Origin: DATKZH01 sp964505295
GTDB lineage: Bacteria > Planctomycetota > Planctomycetia > Pirellulales > Thermoguttaceae
NCBI GenBank assembly: GCA_964505295.1
Contig: CAZDHR010000435.1
Location: 1 to 5,767 of the forward strand
Length of the DNA: 5,767 nucleotides
Reading direction: 5' to 3'
Made by a program: the position numbers and the translations under genes
Part shown: positions 1 through 4,366 of the stretch, in pieces
Layout of the letters: every line of letters starts with the position of its first letter
How positions within the stretch are numbered: the first letter of the stretch is position 1
The notes under the pieces: generated by a model
What the model was told of the DNA's origin: nothing
The model's input: only the letters and a program-made list of their open reading frames with translations
The model's database searches: none

Positions 1-12
1 GGCCTTTCAGGC

Positions 13-35
13 AAAAGGTGCCTGTCACCTTTTTT
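13..35 (+). terminator. Terminator-like hairpin with T-run (possible REP-like element)
   Basis: AAAAGGTG (13-20) and CACCTTTT (26-33) are perfect 8-bp inverted arms around the loop CCTGT, and the right arm ends in six consecutive Ts (30-35). This could end transcription of a plus-strand gene lying left of the window. Since the left arm starts with four As, it could also work on the other strand. A second, exclusive hairpin overlaps it: CAGGCA (8-13) with TGCCTG (19-24). The stem is A/T-rich at its base, so it is less typical than a GC-rich terminator. A repeated intergenic palindrome is an equally good reading. Confidence 0.45.
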
Positions 36-152
36 CGGCTCGGGTGCGCGGGGGCGAGCGTAGCGAGCCTCCGGAAACTGGACGGACCGGGGGCGTACGC
101 CGAACGTGACAAGCCCACCAAGGTCGAGGTTCGTCGCGGTCGAGCGATTTGT

Positions 153-158
153 TAGAAT
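153..158 (+). promoter_or_regulatory. Possible -10 box upstream of the mannosyltransferase
   Basis: TAGAAT matches the sigma-70 -10 consensus at five of six positions and stands out in an otherwise GC-rich stretch. The -35 region at 17-nt spacing (TTCGTC, 130-135) is poor. Transcription would start near 165 and give a leader of about 65 nt. A heptamer GGTCGAG occurs twice just upstream (122-128 and 138-144, 16 nt apart), which could be chance at this GC content. Apart from the palindrome at 8-35, I see nothing else in positions 36-150. Confidence 0.3.
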
Positions 159-214
159 CCGAGCGTCTCGGGGCCCCCTTGATCGAAACGAGCGCCGGGG
201 CGAGCCCAAGCGGC

Positions 215-220
215 AGGAGG
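215..220 (+). promoter_or_regulatory. Ribosome binding site for the mannosyltransferase
   Basis: AGGAGG is a perfect Shine-Dalgarno core, 10 nt before the ATG at 231. An in-frame TTG lies directly before it at 228, 7 nt from the site. The two starts differ by one residue. ATG is preferred because it is the stronger start codon. Confidence 0.75.
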
Positions 221-230
221 ACGAGCCTTG

Positions 231-968
231 ATGTCGGACGCGCGCGAAACGCTGGTCACCGTCGCCACCTACAACGAGATCGAGAACCTGCCCCGGCTGG
301 TCGACGCGATCTTCGAGGTCGCCCCCGCGGTCGACCTCCTGGTGATCGACGACAACTCGCCGGACGGCACCGGGCGCTGGTGCGACGAGCGAGCGGCCGC
401 CGACCCGCGCGTCCGCTGCCTGCACCGGGAGGGCAAGCTGGGGCTGGGAACCGCCACGATGGCCGGGATGCGATATGCGATCGAGCAGGGCTACCGGTAC
501 GTGCTGAACATGGACGCCGACTTCAGCCACCCGCCCCGCTACCTGCCCGACCTGCTGGCCGGCATGGACCCGAAAGACGGCCCGGCGGTCGACGTGATGA
601 TCGGCTCGCGCTACGTCGCCGGGGGCGGCGTGGAGGGGTGGCCGTGGCGGCGGAAGTTCATGTCCGGCGGCGTGAACCTCTACGCCCGCTGGCTACTTGG
701 CCTGAAGGCGAAAGATTGCAGCGGGGCCTTCCGCTGCTACCGTACGGAGGTCCTGGCGAGGCTCGACTTCGATCGCGTCCGCTCCCGCGGATACTCGTTC
801 CAGGAAGAAATTCTCTGGCACCTGAAGCGGGCCGGCGCCCGATTCGGCGAGACACCCATCGTGTTCGTCGACCGCACGGCGGGACGTTCCAAGATCAACA
901 CGCGGGAGGCGATCGCGGCGCTCTGGATCATCTTCGCGTTGGGCGTGCGTGGAGTTGTGAGGCGGTAG
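231..968 (+). CDS. Polyprenol-phosphate mannosyltransferase (GT2, DPM1-like)
   Basis: Product of 245 residues in glycosyltransferase family 2, most like dolichol/polyprenol monophosphomannose synthase. That enzyme moves mannose from GDP-mannose to a polyprenyl phosphate at the cytoplasmic membrane face, supplying lipid-linked mannose for glycan or protein glycosylation. Visible motifs: the nucleotide-binding start VATYNEIENL (11-20), VIDDNSPDGT (38-47), the metal-binding D-A-D followed by FSHPP (95-102), GSRYVAGG (125-132), the DCSGAFRCYR segment (162-171), GYSFQEEI (187-194), and the family end motif FVDRTAGRSK (212-221). The length fits the catalytic domain alone. There is no multi-pass membrane or GtrA-like C-terminal domain, only one weakly hydrophobic stretch near 226-240. 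It is thus of the soluble or peripherally attached type. The family is clear, but the sugar (mannose or another hexose) cannot be fixed from sequence. No operon partner is visible, and the spacer downstream is a repeat. Confidence 0.93.
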   Translation: MSDARETLVTVATYNEIENLPRLVDAIFEVAPAVDLLVIDDNSPDGTGRWCDERAAADPRVRCLHREGKLGLGTATMAGMRYAIEQGYRYVLNMDADFSHPPRYLPDLLAGMDPKDGPAVDVMIGSRYVAGGGVEGWPWRRKFMSGGVNLYARWLLGLKAKDCSGAFRCYRTEVLARLDFDRVRSRGYSFQEEILWHLKRAGARFGETPIVFVDRTAGRSKINTREAIAALWIIFALGVRGVVRR

Positions 969-1090
969 GGAGTGGGCGGGGGGAAAGGGGCTCGCCAAGG
1001 CGCCAAGGCGCGAAGACGAGGAGGAAGAGAGAGAAGAGGGGTGACTGTTCAGCCATCTGAAGGAAGGTGTAAGAGGAGGGAAAACGGGAA

Positions 1091-1185
1091 GAGGGGAAAA
1101 AGGGAAACGAGAAATCTCAAAGCCCGAGCGGGCCAGAATCCCATCAATCTTCCTTGTCCATTTTCCCCCTTTCCCTTTTCCCCTC
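1091..1185. repeat. Inner inverted repeat, polypurine/polypyrimidine
   Basis: The segment 1091-1107 pairs with 1170-1185 apart from one unpaired A, leaving a loop of 62 nt. The left arm sits in a tract (1071-1114) with only two non-purines in 44 nt. The right arm sits in an uninterrupted pyrimidine run (1161-1185). The pairing is thus also a consequence of low complexity, which weakens it as evidence for a selected structure. Confidence 0.45.
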
Positions 1186-1192
1186 ATTACAC

Positions 1193-1207
1193 ATGGAGTC
1201 ACTCCAT
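1193..1207. other. Perfect 15-nt palindrome, possible operator
   Basis: ATGGAGT (1193-1199) and ACTCCAT (1201-1207) are exact inverted 7-mers around a single C. The site lies about 108 nt upstream of the thioesterase start, within the right half of the inverted-repeat element. Its symmetry suits a dimeric regulator, but no promoter is recognisable next to it. It may simply be part of the repeat. Confidence 0.3.
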
Positions 1208-1314
1208 TTCGACGGACCGTTCCCCCCATTTCCTTTCCTTTGCGCCTTCGCGCCTTGGCGAGAGCCTTCTCCCTTCCGTGAAATCCACAGACAGCCCCGG
1301 CAGGTACCCGAAGT

Positions 1315-1728
1315 ATGACGAATCCCCGGCACGTGCTCCTTTTCCGCGTCCGTTACAGCGACACCGACCAGATGCGGACCTACTACAATTCGCGACCGCT
1401 CGAGTGGTTCGAGATGGGGCGAACCGAGCTGTTACGCTCGCTGGGGAAGCCGTACCGGGAGATGGAGTCCGAGGGCGTGCTCCTGCCGGTCAAGGAGGCC
1501 CACGTCGAGTACCTGGGCCGGGCGGAGTACGACGACCGGCTGAAGATGACGTCGACGCTCTCCATGCCGGGCAAGGCCCGAATCCGTGTCGATGTCGAGA
1601 TCGAGCATGCCGACTCCGGCCAGCCCGTCTGCCGCGGCTACACGATCCACGTCTTCACCGACGCCACGGGTAAGCCGATCCGCCCGCCGAGGTGGCTTAC
1701 CGATCTGGCTGAGTTGGAGCATCGGTAG
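1315..1728 (+). CDS. Acyl-CoA thioesterase, YbgC/FadM type (hotdog fold)
   Basis: Product of 137 residues, the normal length for a single-hotdog 4HBT-type thioesterase, which hydrolyses acyl-CoA esters to free acid and CoA in the cytoplasm. The N-terminal signature is clear: RVRYSDTD (11-18), YYNSRPLEWFE (23-33), then GRTELLRSLG. By alignment with 4-hydroxybenzoyl-CoA thioesterase, D18 is the likely catalytic acid. The second half carries the usual strands, including VKEAHVEYLGRAEYDD and RIRVDVEIEH. An oddity is R21 (codon CGG at 1375-1377), where most relatives have glycine in the D-x-D-x-x-G active-site loop. The ATG start has only a weak upstream AGG (1302-1304, 10 nt away), and no better start exists upstream. 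In other bacteria such proteins act in fatty-acid or phospholipid metabolism or at the Tol-Pal system. The substrate here is unknown and the neighbours do not settle it. Confidence 0.9.
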   Translation: MTNPRHVLLFRVRYSDTDQMRTYYNSRPLEWFEMGRTELLRSLGKPYREMESEGVLLPVKEAHVEYLGRAEYDDRLKMTSTLSMPGKARIRVDVEIEHADSGQPVCRGYTIHVFTDATGKPIRPPRWLTDLAELEHR

Positions 1729-1745
1729 GCCAAGGTCGGCTCAAT

Positions 1746-1768
1746 CGAGACGGCATTCGCACGTCTCG
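1746..1768 (+). other. Hairpin downstream of the thioesterase gene
   Basis: CGAGACG (1746-1752) and CGTCTCG (1762-1768) form a perfect 7-bp stem with a 9-nt loop, 17 nt after the thioesterase stop. No T-run follows, so it is not a standard intrinsic terminator. It could stabilise the 3' end of the transcript or assist Rho-dependent ending. Confidence 0.4.
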
Positions 1769-1811
1769 GGACCCGGGGATGCGGTTGGTCGGGGAGGAAA
1801 CGAGCGGGATC

Positions 1812-1840
1812 TTGAAACCGGCTCTTGCCGCGGTTACCCT
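1812..1840 (+). promoter_or_regulatory. Possible sigma-70 promoter for the DUF6807-DUF1080 pair
   Basis: TTGAAA (1812-1817) is a good -35 box, and 17 nt later TACCCT (1835-1840) is a weak -10 box with three of six consensus bases. Transcription would begin near 1847, giving a leader of roughly 53 nt before the ATG at 1900. The 171-nt gap and the hairpin before it support a separate transcription unit, but this exact site is tentative. Confidence 0.3.
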
Positions 1841-1883
1841 GGGATGGAGCGACTCCCGCCTGCTGTGCCCCACGATCTCCACG

Positions 1884-1889
1884 AAAGGA
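1884..1889 (+). promoter_or_regulatory. Ribosome binding site that sets the DUF6807 start
   Basis: AAAGGA lies 10 nt before the ATG at 1900. The frame stays open further upstream to 1825, but that extension has no such site and would place the signal peptide 25 residues inside the protein. The ATG at 1900 is therefore chosen. Confidence 0.7.
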
Positions 1890-1899
1890 CCCGCCTTCG

Positions 1900-3201
1900 A
1901 TGAGCGTTATCAACGCCAAAGCGCCCCGGAGCGTCTTCTGGGTCGCGATCTCAGCCTGGCTGTTGGCCGGCTCGTCGGTTTCGGCCGGGATTACCTATGA
2001 TCTGACGGTACGAGCCGGGAAGCACGACCGCGCGGGCGTGCCCGTCTGCGTGCTCCTGACCGAGCAGGAGCAGCAGGCCAACCTCGATCCGAAGCTGCTG
2101 GCCGAGGCGCGCTCCGTGACGCTCACCGACGCGGACGGCAACGAGCTTCCGGCCCAGTTGGCCGCTCCCGGCCTCCGCAACGCGTCGTTCGACCGGCCCG
2201 GCCTAGTTGCCCGGGAGCTGCACTTCGTGGTGCCGAAGCTAGAAAAGGGCCAGTCGCTCAAGCTGACGGCCGTGCTCTCCGACAAACCGCCCGCTCTGCA
2301 GGGCTTTGTCTGGAAGCATCTGGAAGACGATTGCGCCGAGCTGAGCTACGACGGCCGGCCCGTGCTCCGCTACATGGGCAAGCCGCTCGACAACTCCTGC
2401 CCGCAGGCCCGCGAAGAGACCTACAAGGTCTTCCACCACCTGTACGACCCGGCCGGCACGCGGTTTGTGACGAAGGGGCCGGGCGGGAAGTACCCGCACC
2501 ATCGTGGGCTGTTCTACGGATTCAATCGGGTAAGCTACGGCGACGTGCCGAGGGTCGACCTCTGGGGGTGCCGCGATGCCCATCAGTCGCACGAGGGCTT
2601 CCTGAGTGAGGAAGCGGGGCCCGTGATGGGGCGACATGCGGTTAAGGTCGATTGGCACGGGCCGGGGGAAGCGGTGTTCGCCGCGGAGAAGCGGGAGATG
2701 ACCGTGTACGCCGTGCCCGGCGGGCAGCTCGTCGAGTTCGCCTCGCTGCTTTCGAGCACGGTAGGCAAGGTGAAGCTCGACGGGGATCCGCAGCACGCCG
2801 GATTCCAGTTCCGCGCCGCCCAGGAGGTGGCCGACGGCGACCAGACGCTGACCTACTACCTGCGTCCGGACGGCAAGGGCCAGCCGGGCGAGACCCGCAA
2901 TTGGAGCGCCAAGGACCCCCGGCCGGACTGCGTCAACTTGCCGTGGAACGCGATGAGCTTCGAGATCGGCGGCAAGCGTTACACGGCCGTCTATCTCGAT
3001 AAGCCCAGCAATCCCAAGGAGGCACGATACAGCGAGCGGACCTACGGCCGCTTCGGCGCCTATTTCGAATACGAGCTGGACGAAGGCAAGGACCTCGAGA
3101 TCAACTACCGCGTCTGGCTCCAGGACGGCGAGATGACGGTCGACGAGGCGGCCGCGCTCAGTGCGGATTTCGTCCAGCCGGTTCAGGTCACCGTGGACTA
3201 G
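1900..3201 (+). CDS. Secreted DUF6807 ('PmoA family') protein
   Basis: Product of 433 residues. The N-terminus is a Sec signal peptide: K7 and R10, a hydrophobic core at about 12-24, and a likely cleavage after S-V-S-A (A29). Residues about 31-130 form a beta-rich leading region. The rest carries the features of the DUF6807 family, often labelled 'methane oxygenase PmoA' in databases: KYPHHRGLFYGFNRVSYG (197-214), a His pair in DAHQSHEGF (226-234), DPQHAGFQFRA (296-306), VNLPWNAMSFEIGGKRYTAV (345-364), and the closing segment with NPKEARYSERTYGRFG (371-386). The PmoA label is misleading: this is not the membrane-bound particulate methane monooxygenase subunit, as there are no transmembrane helices beyond the signal. 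The family has no well-established reaction. In planctomycetes it often sits beside DUF1080 proteins and Gfo/Idh-type oxidoreductases, suggesting a role in extracytoplasmic carbohydrate processing. The DUF1080 gene follows after 39 nt. Family assignment is strong, function open. Confidence 0.9.
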   Translation: MSVINAKAPRSVFWVAISAWLLAGSSVSAGITYDLTVRAGKHDRAGVPVCVLLTEQEQQANLDPKLLAEARSVTLTDADGNELPAQLAAPGLRNASFDRPGLVARELHFVVPKLEKGQSLKLTAVLSDKPPALQGFVWKHLEDDCAELSYDGRPVLRYMGKPLDNSCPQAREETYKVFHHLYDPAGTRFVTKGPGGKYPHHRGLFYGFNRVSYGDVPRVDLWGCRDAHQSHEGFLSEEAGPVMGRHAVKVDWHGPGEAVFAAEKREMTVYAVPGGQLVEFASLLSSTVGKVKLDGDPQHAGFQFRAAQEVADGDQTLTYYLRPDGKGQPGETRNWSAKDPRPDCVNLPWNAMSFEIGGKRYTAVYLDKPSNPKEARYSERTYGRFGAYFEYELDEGKDLEINYRVWLQDGEMTVDEAAALSADFVQPVQVTVD

Positions 3202-3225
3202 AACGTGTTTTAACCCTTATGCTGC

Positions 3226-3233
3226 AAGAGGAA
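3226..3233 (+). promoter_or_regulatory. Ribosome binding site for the DUF1080 gene
   Basis: AAGAGGAA lies 7 nt before the ATG at 3241, inside the 39-nt gap after the DUF6807 stop. An ATG at 3219 is in another frame and lacks a comparable site. The short gap and the gene's own site suggest translation from a shared mRNA. Confidence 0.7.
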
Positions 3234-3240
3234 CGTTACC

Positions 3241-3924
3241 ATGAGAACGCTGCTTTGTCTTGGCTTAGGTTGTCTGATCGCTATGGCTGCGGAATCGTCC
3301 CGGGCGGCCGACAACACGCCGCCGGAGGGTTTCGTCGCGCTGTTCAACGGCAAGGACCTCGCTGGATGGAAGGGGCTCGTCGGCAACCCCAAGACCCGGG
3401 CGGAAATGAGCCCGGAGAAGCTGGCCGAGGCCCAGAAAAAGGCCGATGAACAGATGCGAGCCCACTGGAACGTGGTCGACGGCGTGCTGGTGTTCGACGG
3501 GAAGGGCAAGAGCCTCTGTACGGCGAAAGACTACGGCGATTTCGAGCTGTTCGTCGACTGGAAGATCAAGCCCAAGGGCGACAGCGGCATCTACCTCCGC
3601 GGCAGCCCCCAAGTGCAGATCTGGGACACCGCCCAACGCCCGGAAGGCTCCGGCGGCCTGTTCAACAACAAGGAGCACCCCTCCAAGCCGCTCCAATGCG
3701 CCGACAAGCCGATCGGCGAATGGAACACGTTCCGCATCAAGATGGTCGGCGAGAAGGTTACCGTCTGGCTCAACGGCGAACTGGTGGTCGACAACGTCGT
3801 GCTGGAAAACTACTGGGATCGCGACAAGCCGATCTACCCCACCGGACAGATCGAGCTCCAGAACCACGGCAACACGCTCTACTTCAAGAACATCTACCTC
3901 CGCGAGATCCCGCGGAAGGAGTGA
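3241..3924 (+). CDS. Secreted DUF1080 / 3-keto-disaccharide hydrolase-like protein
   Basis: Product of 227 residues. A short signal peptide (R2, hydrophobic core at about 3-17, likely cleavage near S-S-R-A-A, residues 19-23) sends it to the periplasm or cell surface. One DUF1080 domain, a LamG-like beta-sandwich, covers about 30-225. It opens with the family motif GFVALFNGKDLAGWKG (30-45) and continues with HWNVVDGVL (75-83), the core FELFVDWKIKPKGDSGIYLR (101-120), VQIWD (125-129), GEWNTFRIKM, VTVWLNGELV, and the closing PTGQIELQNHGNTLYFKNIY. Residues about 51-74 are a charged, probably helical insertion before HWNV. Members of this family have been described as cleaving 3-keto-glycosides, a step after sugar oxidation at C3, but many paralogues are untested, so the substrate is unknown. 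It follows the DUF6807 gene by 39 nt and probably shares its transcript. C6 and C11 lie in the signal region but do not form a good lipobox. No terminator is evident in the 57 nt to the converging gene. Confidence 0.93.
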   Translation: MRTLLCLGLGCLIAMAAESSRAADNTPPEGFVALFNGKDLAGWKGLVGNPKTRAEMSPEKLAEAQKKADEQMRAHWNVVDGVLVFDGKGKSLCTAKDYGDFELFVDWKIKPKGDSGIYLRGSPQVQIWDTAQRPEGSGGLFNNKEHPSKPLQCADKPIGEWNTFRIKMVGEKVTVWLNGELVVDNVVLENYWDRDKPIYPTGQIELQNHGNTLYFKNIYLREIPRKE

Positions 3925-3981
3925 GGAGTGGCGGGTGAGGGCTTCGAGCACGCCTGCCGCTGGCTCAAAACCACGTGGCGC

Positions 3982-4185
3982 CTAGACCTTCTTCGCGGCG
4001 ACCAGCTTGGCGAAATGCTCGAACGAGCGATCGTACGTCCGCTCCGCGTCGCTCGGGAAACAGCACGCGGGTAGCTCTCTGGCCCTCAAATGATAGCTGA
4101 TGCACTCGCAGCACATGCCTTTGCGCGAGCATGGATCATAAGTGCAGTTGCAGGATTCGAGGTTCTGCGCTTGGTTGCATTCCAC
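3982..4185 (-). CDS. Small cysteine-rich protein, DUF6485-like, probable metal binder
   Basis: Product of 67 residues starting at GTG (4185-4183). An AGGAGG site 8 nt upstream fixes the start. The frame remains open to 4398 on this strand, but that extension is arginine/proline-rich, overlaps the promoter and lacks a binding site. Nine cysteines occur at 3, 12, 14, 19, 25, 26, 28, 41 and 42, in the pattern CNCTYDPCS (12-20), KGMCCECISYH (22-32), LPACCFP (38-44), then ERTYDRSFEHF (48-58). This matches my recollection of the small DUF6485 family in bacteria and archaea (M/VECN start, CNCTY, CSRKG, CCECI, ELPAC, TYDRS). No reaction is known for the family. The cysteine spacing suggests zinc or an iron-sulfur cluster, which is inference. 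There is no signal peptide or membrane segment, so it is cytoplasmic. It lies 181 nt downstream of the response regulator on the same strand but seems to have its own promoter. It converges with the DUF1080 gene. Confidence 0.83.
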   Translation of the reverse strand: MECNQAQNLESCNCTYDPCSRKGMCCECISYHLRARELPACCFPSDAERTYDRSFEHFAKLVAAKKV

Positions 4186-4193
4186 GGTGAAGT

Positions 4194-4199
4194 CCTCCT
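4194..4199 (-). promoter_or_regulatory. Ribosome binding site for the small cysteine-rich gene
   Basis: On the minus strand AGGAGG lies exactly 8 nt before the GTG at 4185. It is a perfect anti-16S match, and it is the main reason for preferring this GTG over longer starts. Confidence 0.8.
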
Positions 4200-4218
4200 G
4201 CTTGGTTCTCTGTGGTCG

Positions 4219-4250
4219 CCGGGCAGGTGGGGTCTGGCCTGCCGGCCAGG
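4219..4250 (-). promoter_or_regulatory. 5' leader with two exclusive hairpins
   Basis: CTGGCC (4234-4239) and GGCCAG (4244-4249) form a perfect 6-bp stem with a 4-nt loop, with a G-T pair adding one more step (4233/4250). An alternative pairing uses part of the same bases: 4238-4245 can pair with 4219-4227, leaving one bulged G. If the promoter at 4259-4287 is real, this structure begins almost at the 5' end of the mRNA and about 20 nt before the ribosome binding site. It has no T-run, so it is not a terminator. A stabilising 5' hairpin or simple regulatory switch is possible. Confidence 0.4.
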
Positions 4251-4258
4251 AAGGGCCC

Positions 4259-4287
4259 ATTCTCGCTTGATTGCGCGGGGCCGTCAA
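4259..4287 (-). promoter_or_regulatory. Sigma-70-type promoter of the small cysteine-rich gene
   Basis: On the minus strand TTGACG (4287-4282, five of six -35 consensus bases) is followed after exactly 17 nt by GAGAAT (4264-4259, four of six -10 bases). This is the best promoter match in the window. Transcription would start near 4252, giving a leader of roughly 66 nt before the GTG at 4185. It lies wholly in the spacer after the response regulator stop, which supports independent transcription. Confidence 0.55.
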
Positions 4288-4303
4288 CCGCGGCGAGCGG
4301 TCG

Positions 4304-4315
4304 GATCGCGCGATC
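4304..4315. other. Perfect 12-bp palindrome upstream of the promoter
   Basis: GATCGCGCGATC is fully self-complementary. Its near edge is 16 nt upstream of the -35 box of the small cysteine-rich gene, which places it around -52 to -63, a position typical for an activator. In GC-rich DNA, palindromes of GATC and CG occur by chance fairly often, so function is only suggested. Confidence 0.25.
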
Positions 4316-4366
4316 GTCCGGTTGGGAGGAGAGCGACGTGGTTGCCCCGGACTTGCGGGAGCGGCG

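Larger units (their letters stand above)
991..1262. repeat. Nested inverted-repeat element filling the 969-1314 spacer
   Basis: The outer arms are 991-1015 and 1238-1262. Each is 25 nt, and one matches the reverse complement of the other at 23 of 25 positions. Each arm contains repeated units of the type GCGCCAAGGCG or CGCGCCTTGGCG. Inner arms lie at 1091-1107 and 1170-1185 (GAGGGGAAAA, an extra A, then GGGAAA, against its complement). The left half is nearly all purine and the right half rich in pyrimidine, so the whole 272-nt unit could fold into a long interrupted hairpin. No convincing reading frame exists inside. It may be a non-autonomous, MITE-like or dispersed intergenic repeat. One copy in one window cannot show mobility, and I saw no obvious target-site duplication. 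Confidence 0.6.

Noticed and set aside
149..1060. 303-residue plus-strand frame across the mannosyltransferase gene
   Set aside because: The translation is arginine/glycine/proline-rich with no family motif, while the overlapping frame at 231-968 has all GT2 motifs. It is a high-GC shadow.
1825..1899. 25-residue N-terminal extension of the DUF6807 protein
   Set aside because: It has no ribosome binding site and would bury the signal peptide. The ATG at 1900 has AAAGGA at good spacing.
1729..1899. Sigma-54 (-24/-12) promoter that the nearby NtrC-type regulator might control
   Set aside because: TTGC at 1825-1828 lacks the matching GG at the required distance. By eye, no other spacer in the window shows a GG-N10-GC pair in good context.
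3241..3310. Lipoprotein signal (cysteine at residue 11 of the DUF1080 protein)
   Set aside because: The residues before it (L-G-L-G-C) do not fit a lipobox and the hydrophobic stretch is too short. An ordinary Sec signal with cleavage near residues 22-23 fits better.
3265..3951. 228-residue minus-strand frame opposite the DUF1080 gene
   Set aside because: It is fully antisense to a gene with strong family motifs. Its sequence is valine/leucine/aspartate-rich, as expected from the complement of GC-rich codons.
3925..3981. Search for a shared terminator between the converging genes
   Set aside because: Only a weak GGCGGG/CCTGCC pairing with a long loop and the short palindrome CCACGTGG (3971-3978) are present, with no T-run on either strand.
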